A stretch of 64,000 bases of DNA from positions 620,001 through 684,000 of the forward strand of contig NZ_QLYX01000002.1 of the NCBI RefSeq assembly GCF_003289645.1, given 5' to 3'. Position numbers and translations under genes: made by a program. Shown here one piece after another: positions 54,594-64,000 of this stretch. The notes under the pieces are model-generated. The model ran no database searches. It was given only the letters and a program-made list of their open reading frames with translations, and was not told the DNA's origin. Within the stretch, counting starts at the first letter, position 1. The number at the start of each line of letters is the position of its first letter. Source of the DNA: Actinomadura craniellae (GTDB lineage Bacteria > Actinomycetota > Actinomycetes > Streptosporangiales > Streptosporangiaceae).

Positions 54594-55564
54594 GAGGCCT
54601 CCCGGATCCGCTCGGCGGCGCGCAGCCGTACCGAGCCCGCCCGTGGGTTGGTCGCGGTCTCCTCCGCGGACGGCAGTTCGGCGCCCCGGGTCAGCAGGCG
54701 GAACTGCGGCTGCCGGTCCGGGAGCGGGACGGGCAGGTCCGGTGGGGTGGTGTCGGTGGCGCGGGCCGCCATGACCCGCTTGGCGATGCGGTCTTCCAGC
54801 GAGTGGTAGGCGAGCACGACGATGCGGCCGCCCACCTCCAGCGCGTCGAGGGCCGCGGGCAGGGCGCGCTCCCAGACCGCCAGCTCGTCGTTGACCTCGA
54901 TGCGCAGCGCCTGGAAGGTGCGCTTGGCGGGGTTGCCGCCGGTCCGGCGGGTGGCGGCCGGGATGGAGTCGCGCACGATGTCGGCCAGCCGCCGGGTCGA
55001 CGTCAGCGGGGCGCGGCCGCGCTCGCGCACGATCGCGCCGGCGATCCGGCGGGCGTACCGTTCCTCTCCGTACTCGCGCAGGATGCGGGCGAGCTCGTCG
55101 AGGGGGTAGTCGTTGAGGACGTCGGCCGCGGTGCGCCCGCGGGTGCGGTCCATGCGCATGTCCAGCGGCGCGTCGTAGGAGTAGGCGAAGCCCCGCTCGG
55201 CCTCGTCGAGCTGGGGCGAGGACACCCCGAGGTCGAACAGGACCGCGGAGACCCTGGGCAGGCCCAGCCGGACCAGCACTGCGGGCAGCTCGTCGTAGAC
55301 GGCGTGCTCCAGCGTGACGCGGTCGCCGTACCGGGCGAGCCGGCGGCCGGAGCGCTCCAGGGCGGTGGTGTCGCGGTCCAGCCCGACCAGCCGGAGCCGG
55401 GGGTGGGCCTCGAGCATGGCCTCGGCGTGCCCGCCCAGGCCCAGCGTCGCGTCCACGTAGACGGGATCGGGGCCGGTGACCGCGGCGGAGAGCAACGACT
55501 GGACGCGGTCGAGCATGACCGGTATGTGACCGGCCTCGGCCGCGTTCGCCGTGTTCTTGTCCAT
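54590..55564 (-). CDS. rsmH: 16S rRNA m4C1402 methyltransferase
   Basis: Methylates N4 of C1402 in the decoding centre using SAM. The 324-aa protein has [13 protein letters not shown] at the start, the SAM loop [55 protein letters not shown], and the inserted helical domain; the end has [14 protein letters not shown] and [18 protein letters not shown] 55564 is preceded by the mraW RNA structure. Confidence 0.97.
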   Translation of the reverse strand: MDKNTANAAEAGHIPVMLDRVQSLLSAAVTGPDPVYVDATLGLGGHAEAMLEAHPRLRLVGLDRDTTALERSGRRLARYGDRVTLEHAVYDELPAVLVRLGLPRVSAVLFDLGVSSPQLDEAERGFAYSYDAPLDMRMDRTRGRTAADVLNDYPLDELARILREYGEERYARRIAGAIVRERGRAPLTSTRRLADIVRDSIPAATRRTGGNPAKRTFQALRIEVNDELAVWERALPAALDALEVGGRIVVLAYHSLEDRIAKRVMAARATDTTPPDLPVPLPDRQPQFRLLTRGAELPSAEETATNPRAGSVRLRAAERIREAS

Positions 55565-55664
55565 GCGTCACCCCCAGGTGGCCACCGCTCGCGGATGTGG
55601 CGTGGCCCGCCCGGACGGGTGTGACCGCCGGACGGGCTCTCGTCGGGGTTCGAAAGACCTCGCC

Positions 55665-55777
55665 CGGCCAGGTCCCCAACCGCTGCCCAGAGGAAGTGCA
55701 CCGCGCGAACGCGGAATGCCACCTGGCGCCGGGGAAGCTGCGTCAGCTGGCGCGGAGAGCGGGTGGGAACCTGGCCG
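55665..55777 (-). promoter_or_regulatory. mraW RNA motif (structured leader of rsmH)
   Basis: A folded RNA in the 252-nt gap between mraZ and rsmH. A long closing helix joins 55665-55684 with 55758-55777: 9 bp are perfect (CGGCCAGGT with ACCTGGCCG), then CCCC/GGG and CGCT/AGCG with small bulges. It encloses at least two hairpins, CCGCG-CGAA-CGCGG and AGCTG-CGT-CAGCT. The mraW RNA motif is a published actinobacterial structure in exactly this position (Weinberg et al. 2010), so the match by place and form is good. I cannot check its consensus. A role in controlling rsmH and the downstream wall genes is expected. Confidence 0.65.
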
Positions 55778-55816
55778 CACGTGGGCCATCCGGTCATCCG
55801 ACCGACGAGTCGGTTC

Positions 55817-56248
55817 TCAAAGCACCCCGGGCAACACCTCCTCCGACAGGTCGGCGAACTGCGGCTCCTCCTGCTCGAGGTAATCCGCCCAGGCCTGCGC
55901 GTCCCAGATCTCCAACCGGGTGTTGGCGCCGATGACGATGCAGTCGCGGGTGAGTCCGGCATAGGTGCGCAGCGGGGGCGGGATCGTGATGCGCCCCTGC
56001 TTGTCGGGCACCTCGTCGGAGGCGCTGGCGAAGAAGACCCGGCTGTAAGCGCGGACCGCGCGTGCGGTGACCGGCGCCGTGCTGAGGGCCTCGGTGATCC
56101 GCTGGAACTCCGCGACAGGGAAGACGTAGAGGCAGCGTTCCTGGCCCTTCGTGATCACCAAGCCCCCCGACAGCTCCTCGCGGTACTTCGCCGGCAGGAA
56201 CAGCCGCCCCTTTTCGTCGAGACGCGGTGAGTGCGTGCCGAGAAACAT
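55817..56248 (-). CDS. mraZ: Transcriptional regulator MraZ
   Basis: DNA-binding protein of 143 aa that represses its own cluster. Two AbrB-like SpoVT repeats each carry the DxxxR motif: [19 protein letters not shown] (about 9-27) and [21 protein letters not shown] (about 80-100). MraZ binds repeats of TGGGN with 10-bp period, and four such repeats overlie its own promoter at 56279-56318. It is the first gene of the dcw cluster. Confidence 0.97.
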   Translation of the reverse strand: MFLGTHSPRLDEKGRLFLPAKYREELSGGLVITKGQERCLYVFPVAEFQRITEALSTAPVTARAVRAYSRVFFASASDEVPDKQGRITIPPPLRTYAGLTRDCIVIGANTRLEIWDAQAWADYLEQEEPQFADLSEEVLPGVL

Positions 56249-56278
56249 CGGCCCACCTCCCGCCGCGTAGGGGGCAAC

Positions 56279-56324
56279 TGCCCCCCACGGCGCCCCACTC
56301 TACTCCACTCTCCCCCACCGTCAA
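56279..56324 (-). promoter_or_regulatory. mraZ promoter with four MraZ-box repeats
   Basis: On the minus strand TTGACG (56324-56319), a 16-nt spacer and TAGAGT (56302-56297) form a vegetative promoter. Four 10-bp repeats starting GTGG lie at 56318, 56308, 56298 and 56288 without gaps, spanning spacer, -10 and start. This is the TGGGN, 10-bp-period MraZ box array, so autorepression is expected. Confidence 0.8.
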
Positions 56325-56761
56325 CTATTAAAACCCGTGCCACACGGCTACTTTCGCGAAGAAACCGCAGGTCAGAAAGGGTGGGGTGAAGTGGGGGGCA
56401 TGACGGCCCCCCGGCCGGCCGCAAGAGAGGCGCGCGAGACGAATGGCCGGCACGTTAACGCGGGGCAACGGCACGGGAACTCCCGCCGCTGAGGTAAGGG
56501 GAGCCAGGGGTCGCGGGGGATCGCCATGGTGTCCCACGGCCCTTACGGTTGGAGCAGAATGGGCGGAAGACGACCGAAGACCGCACGCCCGAGCCGCACC
56601 GGATGTCACGATCTATTTCGGTCGGCATGTAAGCAGCCACTCGAACGTTCGACCACGTAATCTCATCAACACCGACAAATATGGATGGACACGGCTTCGC
56701 CGACGCCCGCGGCCGGGGTGGTGGAAAAGGGTACCCTCGCCGGGTGCTCTGAGGAGGGTTA
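56325..56761 (+). promoter_or_regulatory. moxR upstream region
   Basis: This 437-bp gap has no gene I can support. It holds TACCCT (56732-56737) as a candidate -10, followed by AGGAGGG at 4 nt before GTG 56762. A 12-bp palindrome TCGAACGTTCGA at 56641-56652 is seen; it resembles a LexA half-site pair but lacks the N4 spacer. TTCGCGAA near 56353 is a second short palindrome. The regulator is not known. Confidence 0.45.
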
Positions 56762-57793
<1,032 letters not shown>

Positions 57794-57800
57794 GCAGGGC

Positions 57801-59039
57801 ATGAGAAGGGCATTCGCGGGCCTGACCACCCGGGGCAGGTCGTTCGCCGCCGCCGGGATGACCGCCATCGTCTGCGCGTTCATCCTGGGCGAGCGCGATC
57901 TGCTGCGCGCCGGCGTGCTGGTGCTCGTACTGCCGTTGCTGTCGACGCTGCTGGTGGCACGGACCCGGTACCGGCTGGCGTGCGCCCGCCGGATCCGGCC
58001 CGCCCGGCTGCCGGTCGGGCACGAGGCCCACGTCGACGTGCGGCTGGAGAACGTCTCCCGGCTGCCCACCGGGCTGCTGCTGGTGGAGGACCGGGTCCCC
58101 TACACGCTCGGCGGGCGGGCCCGTTACGTGGTCGACCGGATCGAGCCACAGGGCGCCCGCGAGCTCAGCTACCGGGTGCGTTCCGACCTGCGCGGCCGGT
58201 ACCGGGTCGGCCCGCTGACGGTCCGGCTGGCCGACCCGTTCGGACTGGTGGAGCTGGCCCGCTCGTTCAGCCTGGCGGACACCCTGACGATCACGCCGGC
58301 GGTCTTCCCGCTCCAGGACAGCCCGCTGATCGGCGCGTGGAACGGCGGCGGGGACGGGCGGACCGCCCTGCTGGCCGCCGCCGGCGAGGACGACGTGGCG
58401 CCCCGCGAGTACCGGCACGGCGACGACCTGCGGCGGGTGCACTGGCGGTCGACCGCGCGCTACGGCGAGCTGATGATGCGCCGCGAGGAACAGCACCGGC
58501 AGAACGGCGGCGTCCTGTTCCTCGACACCCGCCGCGGCGCCCACTACGGCGAGGGGGCCGAGTCGTCGTTCGAGCACGCCGTGTCGGTCGCCGCCTCGGT
58601 CGGCGTCCACCTGGCCCGGACCGGAACGAGCCTGCGCTTCGTCACCGACTCCGGGCAGCGGCTGCCGGCCTCGCAGTCCTTCGAGCCGGCGCTGCTCGAC
58701 ACCCTGGCCACCGTCCGCACCTCCCGGGAGACCGGGCTGACCCGCGGTCTCGCGGCATTGCGCGGCGCCGCGGGCTCCGGCCGGGACGGTGACGGCCTCG
58801 TCGTCGCGGTCCTCGGCGAGCCGACCGCGGCCGACGCCCGGGCGCTGGTCACGGTCAGGCACGCCACCACCACCTGCGTGGCGATCCTGGTCGACGTGAC
58901 CGGCGGCATCGGCGCGCGGGCCTCCGCCGAGGTGCTGCGCCAGGGCGGCTGGCGGGTGCTGCTGATCGGGTCGGCCGGCGAGCTGACCGGTGCCTGGGCG
59001 GGCCGGGGAACCGAGGATCCGGTCCTGGACCGGGGATGA
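57801..59039 (+). CDS. DUF58 membrane protein
   Basis: A 412-aa protein with two N-terminal hydrophobic segments (about 12-32 and 35-55), a beta domain (about 60-180), and the DUF58 core YRHGDDLRRVHWRSTARYGELMMRREEQ, which leads to a VWA-like part with LFLDTRRGAHYG. It is the usual MoxR partner. It is believed to act at the membrane, with ATPase-assisted assembly; the substrate is not known. ATG 57801 is 7 nt after moxR. Its stop overlaps the next ATG. Confidence 0.94.
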   Translation: MRRAFAGLTTRGRSFAAAGMTAIVCAFILGERDLLRAGVLVLVLPLLSTLLVARTRYRLACARRIRPARLPVGHEAHVDVRLENVSRLPTGLLLVEDRVPYTLGGRARYVVDRIEPQGARELSYRVRSDLRGRYRVGPLTVRLADPFGLVELARSFSLADTLTITPAVFPLQDSPLIGAWNGGGDGRTALLAAAGEDDVAPREYRHGDDLRRVHWRSTARYGELMMRREEQHRQNGGVLFLDTRRGAHYGEGAESSFEHAVSVAASVGVHLARTGTSLRFVTDSGQRLPASQSFEPALLDTLATVRTSRETGLTRGLAALRGAAGSGRDGDGLVVAVLGEPTAADARALVTVRHATTTCVAILVDVTGGIGARASAEVLRQGGWRVLLIGSAGELTGAWAGRGTEDPVLDRG

Positions 59040-61471
59040 GAGGCCGTGGGGGTCATCGTGGGGATCATGGCATGAGGGTCAAGCTCGCCTGCGTCGCCGC
59101 GGCGGCGACGCTGCTCTGCTCCGTCGGGCTCTACCCGCTGTTCGAGGGACAGGGCTGGTTCTGGTCCGGGCTGGGCGCGGTCGTGACGGTCGCCGCCACC
59201 GGACTGGTCACCCGCCGGTTCCGGCTGCCCGCGGCGTTCGACCTGCTGGCCGGGCTGGCCGCGTTGCACCTGTACCTGACGGCGCGGTTCGCCGCCGGGG
59301 AGGCGTTCCTGGGCGTGGTGCCCACGCCCTCGTCGCTGTACGCGCTGGCCGAACTGGTCGAGACAGGCTGGGCGGAGGCCAACAAGTACGCCGCCCCGGT
59401 CCCCCTCGTGCCAGGGCTGTCGCTGCTGGTCACCGCGGGTGTCGGCGCGGTGGCCCTCATGGTCGACCTGCTGGCGGTGCGGCTGCGCCGGGCCGCCCCC
59501 GCCGGGCTGCCGCTGCTGGCGATGTACAGCGTGCCGGCCGCGGTCCGCGAGGAGAGCCTGGGCTGGCCCGCGTTCGCGCTGGGCGCGGGCGGGTTCCTGG
59601 CCCTGCTGCTGGCCGACTCGCGGGAGCAGGTCGGCGGCTGGGGACGGCCGGTGCCGTCCCGCTTCCGGATGGGCGCGACCACCGGGGAGCGGCTCGACTC
59701 CAGCGCGCTGGCGGTGACCGGCCGGCGGCTCGGCGGCGTCGCCATCGTGGTGGCCGTGCTGGTGCCGATGATCGTCCCGGGTATCCAGCGGGACGGCATG
59801 TTCGGGCTGGGCGGCGACGACGGGGGCGGCGGCGCGCAGACGGTCACCACCCCCGATCCGCTGGTCAGCCTGAAGCGCGAGCTGGTGGAGCAGGACGACG
59901 CGGTGGTGCTCACCTACCGGACCGACGACCCTGAGGTCGCCGCCGGAGGCCGGCCCGAGTACCTGCGGCTGTACGCGCTGGACCGGTTCGACGGCGACCG
60001 GTGGACCTACAGCGAGCTGCGCAGCTCGGCCACGGACCGGGTGCGGGACCGGCCACTGCCCCCGGCGCCCGGTCTCACCTCCGTCGGTTTCCGGCGGGTC
60101 CGCACCTCCATCGGGATCGAGGACCGGGTCAGGAACATGACCTTCCTGCCGGTGCCGTATGCGCCGACCTCCGTCGACATCAGGGGCGACTGGCGGGCGG
60201 ACGCGGCGTCGCTGATGGTCTACTCGCTGCGGCACTCCGCCGGTGGCCGGAACTACCGGGTGGAGAGCACCCGGGCGATGCCGACCGCGCAGCAGCTCGC
60301 CGTCGGGGAACCCGCGCCGATGGAGATCAGCCGCCGCTACACGCGGGTACCGCCGAACATCCCCGAGGCGGTCAGGCGGGAGGCCCGGAGCATCGTCGGC
60401 GACGCGACCTCCGCCTACGAGCAGGCCGTCCGGCTGCAGACCTGGTTCACCCGGACCGGCGGGTTCGTGTACGACCTGAACGCGCCGCCGCCCAAGCACG
60501 GCGCCGACCTGGTGGACTTCCTGCTGGAGAGCAAGCGGGGGTACTGCGAGCAGTTCGCCGCGTCGATGGCCCTGCTGGCCCGCATCCTCAACATCCCGGC
60601 CCGGGTCGCGCTGGGCTACACCCCGGGCACGCAGGGCTCCGACGGGATCTGGACCGTCCGGTCGAGGGACGCGCACGCCTGGCCGGAGCTGTACTTCCAG
60701 GGCGCCGGGTGGGTGCGGTTCGAGCCCACCCCGTCGGGCGTGGCCGGGCAGGGCAGCGCGTCGCCGCCGGCCTACTCCGAGCCGGCCCCGGCCGAGGGCG
60801 AGCCCGCGCCGGGCGACACGGCCGTGCCCACTCCGGCGGCGACGGACGGCGCGCAGCCGTCCACCGCCCCGAACGACCCGCGGCAGAACCGGCCGGACGA
60901 CCCCGGCGCGGCGGGCGATCTGGGCTCCGGTGCGGACTCCGGCCTTCCGGTGGCCCCGCTGCTGGCCGGGCTGCTGGTGCTGGCACTGCTGATCACCCCG
61001 ATGGCGGGCCGGGCCGTGACCCGCCGGCGCCGGTGGGCCGTCCGGTCGCCGTCACCGACCGAGGGCGCGCACGCCGCCTGGGCCGAGTTGCGCGCCGACG
61101 CGGTCGACCACGGTCTGATCTGGCGGGCCAGTGAGAGCCCCCGGGCCACCGCGCGCCGGCTCACCGGCCAGCTGGCGCTGGAACCCGAGGCCGCCGAGGC
61201 GATGGGGCGGCTCGCGCTGGCCGAGGAGCGGGCCCGCTACGCGCCGACGCCCGCGGCAGCCGACACGTTGCGGGCCGACGTGGCGACGGTGCGGGCGGCG
61301 TTCGCCTCCTCGGTGGGCCGGGCCACCCGGTGGCGGGCACGGTTGCTGCCGCCCTCGACGGTGACGGCGCTGCGTTCCTCGGCCGGCCGGCTGCTGGTGG
61401 TCCTCGACCGGCTCGACGCGACCCGGCTGGACCGGGACGCCCTGCTGCGGGTGCTCCGCCGGAGGCGGTGA
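59036..61471 (+). CDS. Transglutaminase-like membrane protein (DUF3488, DUF4129)
   Basis: An 811-aa protein. The N-terminal membrane part has five to six helices (about 13-250, DUF3488). The extracytoplasmic core (about 440-570) has the papain-like triad: Cys in KRGYCEQFAASMALLARILNIPARVALGYTPG, His in DAHAWPELYF, and an acidic residue in WVRFEPTPS (Glu instead of the usual Asp). A Pro/Ala linker, a further helix (about 640-660) and the DUF4129 tail (about 665-750) follow. It may process or crosslink envelope proteins. ATG 59036 overlaps the DUF58 stop (ATGA); ATG 59072 is an alternative start directly before the first helix. Confidence 0.9.
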   Translation: MRGRGGHRGDHGMRVKLACVAAAATLLCSVGLYPLFEGQGWFWSGLGAVVTVAATGLVTRRFRLPAAFDLLAGLAALHLYLTARFAAGEAFLGVVPTPSSLYALAELVETGWAEANKYAAPVPLVPGLSLLVTAGVGAVALMVDLLAVRLRRAAPAGLPLLAMYSVPAAVREESLGWPAFALGAGGFLALLLADSREQVGGWGRPVPSRFRMGATTGERLDSSALAVTGRRLGGVAIVVAVLVPMIVPGIQRDGMFGLGGDDGGGGAQTVTTPDPLVSLKRELVEQDDAVVLTYRTDDPEVAAGGRPEYLRLYALDRFDGDRWTYSELRSSATDRVRDRPLPPAPGLTSVGFRRVRTSIGIEDRVRNMTFLPVPYAPTSVDIRGDWRADAASLMVYSLRHSAGGRNYRVESTRAMPTAQQLAVGEPAPMEISRRYTRVPPNIPEAVRREARSIVGDATSAYEQAVRLQTWFTRTGGFVYDLNAPPPKHGADLVDFLLESKRGYCEQFAASMALLARILNIPARVALGYTPGTQGSDGIWTVRSRDAHAWPELYFQGAGWVRFEPTPSGVAGQGSASPPAYSEPAPAEGEPAPGDTAVPTPAATDGAQPSTAPNDPRQNRPDDPGAAGDLGSGADSGLPVAPLLAGLLVLALLITPMAGRAVTRRRRWAVRSPSPTEGAHAAWAELRADAVDHGLIWRASESPRATARRLTGQLALEPEAAEAMGRLALAEERARYAPTPAAADTLRADVATVRAAFASSVGRATRWRARLLPPSTVTALRSSAGRLLVVLDRLDATRLDRDALLRVLRRRR

Positions 61472-61480
61472 CCGGGACAA

Positions 61481-61510
61481 GCCGGTGACAGCCGGTGACA
61501 GGCCGGTGAT
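61481..61510. repeat. Three 10-bp direct repeats GCCGGTGACA
   Basis: GCCGGTGACA at 61481 and 61491, then GCCGGTGATA at 61502, directly after the transglutaminase stop. Confidence 0.8.
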
Positions 61511-61514
61511 AAGG

Positions 61515-61555
61515 CGATCGGGCCGTCCCGCACGGCCTGCGGGACGGCCCGATCG
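61515..61555. terminator. Perfect 17-bp hairpin, bidirectional terminator
   Basis: Arms 61515-61531 and 61539-61555 with a 7-nt loop, between convergent transglutaminase and DUF3040 genes. It is the longest perfect stem found in the window; no T-run is present. Confidence 0.85.
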
Positions 61556-61579
61556 ACGGTTACTCGCCTGGAGAACCGA

Positions 61580-61972
61580 TCATTCGCCCTCGGAACGGCG
61601 GCGCCACCGCTCCTCCATGCGCTCCATGAAGCCCGACCGGTTCGGCCGGGCGGACCGCTGGGGGGGTGGTGTCGGCTCGCTGCCGACGCCGGTCATGCGC
61701 TTCCAGCTCGACAGCCCCCAGATGCAGCAGGCGAACATCATGATGAAGCCCGTCACGCTGACCGCGATGGTGACGGGGCCCGCATTCATGATCGGCCCGA
61801 TCATCAGCGCGCACACGCCCAGCACGAAGCCGAGAATCGCCTTGACGATGCGCCGCTTGTAATGCACCTGGGGGTTGGTCGAACGGACCGCATGGGCGAA
61901 CTTCGGATCCTCGGCGTACAACCCCTGCTCGATCTGCTCGAGCAGACGTTGCTCGTGCTCAGACAACGGCAC
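61580..61972 (-). CDS. DUF3040 membrane protein
   Basis: A 130-aa protein with the DUF3040 opening PLSEHEQRLLEQIEQGLYAEDPKFA, then two hydrophobic segments (about residues 44-62 and 66-86) and a basic tail with FMERMEERWRRR. The function is unknown; the family is usual near dinB and the division region in actinomycetes. GTG 61972 has GGGAGGC 3 nt upstream; the frame extends to 62167 but lacks family sequence there. Confidence 0.9.
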   Translation of the reverse strand: MPLSEHEQRLLEQIEQGLYAEDPKFAHAVRSTNPQVHYKRRIVKAILGFVLGVCALMIGPIMNAGPVTIAVSVTGFIMMFACCIWGLSSWKRMTGVGSEPTPPPQRSARPNRSGFMERMEERWRRRSEGE

Positions 61973-62132
61973 GGCGCCTCCCAACGACTGCCCCGCTACG
62001 GGGAATCCGGTGCCGGGCAGGCACCGGGCTATCGGTGATATGCCCAGAATACGAGGCCCGACAAGCGTACGAAAGAAAACGTCCGACTGGGGATAACGAG
62101 CAAGTCTTCTTCCGTGTTCCCATCGTCTTCCA

Positions 62133-63395
62133 TCATGGCCCGTGCCGGCCCGTTCCGTCACGGCCACGCTCAGGCTCGTCGACGAGAGCGGCCGGGCGGA
62201 CCGCTCCCGTGCCGAACCGGTGGATCACCTGGTCGATCGCGCGCTGGGCCTCGCGCCACCCGGTCTCCGGCTCGTCCAGGGCCAGCTGGCGAGGGGTCTC
62301 GCCGGCCGGGCCGAGGTTCTCCACCCGGACCCCGACGAGGCGGAGCGGAACCCCCTCCAGCCCGGCCGCGGCGTAGAGTTCACATGATGTGATATAGATC
62401 ACACGGGTGAGATCGGTGGTCTCCGGTAGGGTGCGCGACCGCGTCAGCGTGGTGAAGTCGCCCCGCCGGAGCTTGACGCTCACCGTCCGGCCGGTGACGC
62501 CCGCCGACCGCAGCCGGGCCCCGACGCGCTCGGCCAGCCGCAGTAGTTCCCGGCGGATGGCCTCGGGGTCGGCGATGTCGTGGTCGAAGGTCTCCTCCGC
62601 ACCGATGCTCTTGTCGGGGGCGGTGGTCACCACCGGGCGGGGATCGCGCCCCCAGGCCAGCTCGTGCAGGTGCCTGCCGACCGCCGTGCCCAGTTCCCGC
62701 TGCAGCGTGTCGAGCGGCGCCCGGGCCAGATCGCCGACCGTGCGCAGGCCCAGCCGGGTCAGCGCCTGCTCGGTGCGCTCCCCCACCCCCCACAGGGTGG
62801 CCACCGGCAGCGGGTGCAGGAAGTCCACCACGCCGTCCGCGGGCACCACCAGCATCCCGTCGGGCTTGCAGCGGGTGGAGGCCAGCTTCGCCACGAACTT
62901 GGTGCTCGCCACCCCGACCGAGCAGGTGATGCCCTGCTGCTCGTGCACCTGGGCGCGGACCAGCTCCGCGATCTGAGCCGGCCGGCCCAGCCGGCGGCGC
63001 GCCCCCGCCACGTCGAGGAACGCCTCGTCCATGGCCAGCGGTTCGACCAGCGGGGTCACCGACCGGAAGAGCTCCATGACCGCCGCGGACACCCGGGCGT
63101 ACCGGCCGTGCCGACCGGGCAGCACCACCGCCTGCGGGCACAGCCGGCGGGCCCGCGACATCGGCATGGCCGAGTGCACCCCGAACCGGCGGGCCTCGTA
63201 GGAGGCCGCCGCCACCACTCCGCGCGGCCCGGCCCCGCCGACGACCACGGGCCGCCCGCGCAGTTCGGGACGGTCGAGCAGTTCGACGCTCACGAAGAAG
63301 GCGTCCATGTCGACGTGCAGGATCGGGCAGCCGGTGTCGTCGGCGGGCGGACCCGGCTGCGGGCCCGGCCGGTGCAGCTGCTGTTTCCTGCTCAT
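62133..63395 (-). CDS. dinB: DNA polymerase IV (Y family)
   Basis: Error-prone translesion polymerase of 420 aa. The catalytic acids are in ILHVDMDAFFVSVE and MDEAFLDV; also GGAGPRGVVAAASYEARRFGVHSAMP, GITCSVGVASTKFVAKLAS, the helix-hairpin-helix with LWGVGERTEQALTRLGL and the little-finger domain with DKSIGAEETF. No clear beta-clamp box at the C-terminus, which ends in a polar RDGTGRHGP tail. No SOS box is seen. The start is 15 nt downstream of the methyltransferase gene, so the two may share a transcript. Confidence 0.94.
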   Translation of the reverse strand: MSRKQQLHRPGPQPGPPADDTGCPILHVDMDAFFVSVELLDRPELRGRPVVVGGAGPRGVVAAASYEARRFGVHSAMPMSRARRLCPQAVVLPGRHGRYARVSAAVMELFRSVTPLVEPLAMDEAFLDVAGARRRLGRPAQIAELVRAQVHEQQGITCSVGVASTKFVAKLASTRCKPDGMLVVPADGVVDFLHPLPVATLWGVGERTEQALTRLGLRTVGDLARAPLDTLQRELGTAVGRHLHELAWGRDPRPVVTTAPDKSIGAEETFDHDIADPEAIRRELLRLAERVGARLRSAGVTGRTVSVKLRRGDFTTLTRSRTLPETTDLTRVIYITSCELYAAAGLEGVPLRLVGVRVENLGPAGETPRQLALDEPETGWREAQRAIDQVIHRFGTGAVRPAALVDEPERGRDGTGRHGP

Positions 63396-63409
63396 CGGCC
63401 GGAGCGGGC

Positions 63410-64000
63410 TCAGGCCCGGTGCGCGAGGAGGTGGAGCTGGGTGGCGAGGTCGCGCAGCGCCGGGTGGGTGGCCGCGGCGAGTTCCAGCGCGACCAGCGCG
63501 TCGGTGGCCTCGCGGTCGCTCTCGGCCAGGCCGCTCGGCACCAGGTCGGCGAAGATCCGGACGCCGTGCACCTCGCCGGGCCGCAGCCCGGCCGCCGTGG
63601 CCAGGTCGGTGAGGCTCGCGCAGGTGAAGCGCCGGGGCGTCGGGTCACGGTCGCCCCAGCGGCCGGCCGGGTCGGACAGCACCCGGCGGGCGTCGTCGAA
63701 GTGCCCGGCGATCGCCCGGTGCAGCGCGACCGCCAGCCGCCCGGCGGCCAGCACGCTGATCGAGCCACCCGGGCGCACGGTGGACGCCAGGGCGGCCATC
63801 GTGCGCTCGGGGTCGTCGACGTACTCCAGCACGTTGTGGCAGAGCACCAGGTCGGCGCTGCCGGAACCGAGCAGGTCGGGCAGCTCCGCGGCATCGCCCT
63901 GCACGGCCCGCACGGTGACCCCGGCCTCGGCCGCCCGGCGCTCGAGCGCGGCCAGCGCGTCGGGGCTGGAGTCGACAACGGTCACCCGGTGGCCCAGCTC
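63410..64000 (-). CDS. SAM-dependent methyltransferase, partial (5' end beyond right edge)
   Basis: Class I methyltransferase with the frame open to base 64000; the N-terminus and SAM-binding motif I are outside the window. Seen: LGHRVTVVDSSPDALAALERRA (motif II with the acidic residue), VQGDAAELPDLL, DLVLCHNVLEYVDD (motif IV) and VRPGGSISVLA (motif post-I/VI). Substrate unknown; ubiquinone/menaquinone- or SmtA-type enzymes look alike. It overlaps in direction with dinB, 14 nt before its start. Confidence 0.85.
   Translation of the reverse strand, partial: ELGHRVTVVDSSPDALAALERRAAEAGVTVRAVQGDAAELPDLLGSGSADLVLCHNVLEYVDDPERTMAALASTVRPGGSISVLAAGRLAVALHRAIAGHFDDARRVLSDPAGRWGDRDPTPRRFTCASLTDLATAAGLRPGEVHGVRIFADLVPSGLAESDREATDALVALELAAATHPALRDLATQLHLLAHRA

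Noticed and set aside
56641-56652. TCGAACGTTCGA palindrome as a LexA/SOS box upstream of moxR
   Set aside because: Actinobacterial LexA sites need CGAAC-N4-GTTCG; here the halves touch with no spacer, and moxR is not a known SOS gene.

Overview
The window is 64 kb of very GC-rich, gene-dense chromosome from a filamentous-type actinomycete. The evidence is its PriA enzyme (one protein doing the HisA and TrpF jobs), TIGR02234 and HGxxPAAW membrane proteins in a his/trp cluster, a mycothiol-type DinB protein, SepF/DivIVA/YggT beside ftsZ, no ftsA, a long eukaryote-like IleS behind a T-box, and many TANNNT boxes placed 6-7 nt before start codons (leaderless mRNAs). Gene order and protein style suggest Streptosporangiales, perhaps Thermomonosporaceae; that placement is inference. 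I see no prophage, transposon, CRISPR array, rRNA or tRNA. This is core chromosome.

Layout. 1-3.3 kb (minus): hisI, three small membrane/regulatory genes and the start of trpC (cut by the left edge), with trpE missing from its usual place and an orphan response regulator inserted. 3.4-15.7 kb: cold-shock protein, TIGR03085 protein, a heterodimeric ABC exporter with one degenerate ATP site, a HEAT-repeat protein, two small lipoproteins, a glucose-dehydrogenase-like MDR enzyme, a winged-helix HTH_42 protein, an acyl-CoA dehydrogenase and a Tat-exported PhoD phosphatase. 15.7-23 kb: the split histidine cluster (phzF-hisD-hisC-hisB-hisH, terminator, then priA-hisF). 23-31.4 kb: LON-like protein, YbaK, several DUFs, a PRC-barrel/DUF2382 stress protein, maoC-fabG under a TetR-like palindrome, GNAT, chorismate mutase, rluD-like, lspA, dksA. 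31.4-35.9 kb: DUF167, T-box and ileS, DUF1707. 36-56.3 kb: the whole dcw (division and cell wall) cluster on the minus strand, mraZ-rsmH-ftsL-ftsI-murE-murF-mraY-murD-ftsW-murG-murC-ftsQ-ftsZ-yggS-sepF-yggT-divIVA plus an odd two-zinc-module membrane protein. 56.7-61.5 kb (plus): MoxR ATPase, DUF58 and transglutaminase. 61.5-64 kb (minus): DUF3040, dinB and a methyltransferase cut by the right edge.

How the genes work together. The left part feeds histidine and tryptophan synthesis, joined by PriA, which serves both pathways. The right part builds peptidoglycan precursor from UDP-MurNAc to lipid II (MurC-MurF, MraY, MurG), polymerises and crosslinks it at the septum (FtsW, FtsI, FtsQ, FtsL, FtsZ, SepF) and sets polar growth (DivIVA). 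The cluster start looks controlled in two steps: MraZ boxes laid over the mraZ promoter, and a folded RNA (mraW motif) ahead of rsmH.

The most interesting non-coding signals are a candidate small RNA with its own promoter and strong terminator just after hisH, the MraZ operator/promoter overlap, the mraW RNA fold, the translational ileS T-box, an intrinsic terminator between the cold-shock promoter and its ORF, and the leaderless promoter pattern. I found no clearly new enzymatic or defence system. The least explained protein is the two-zinc-module membrane protein at 35968-37155.
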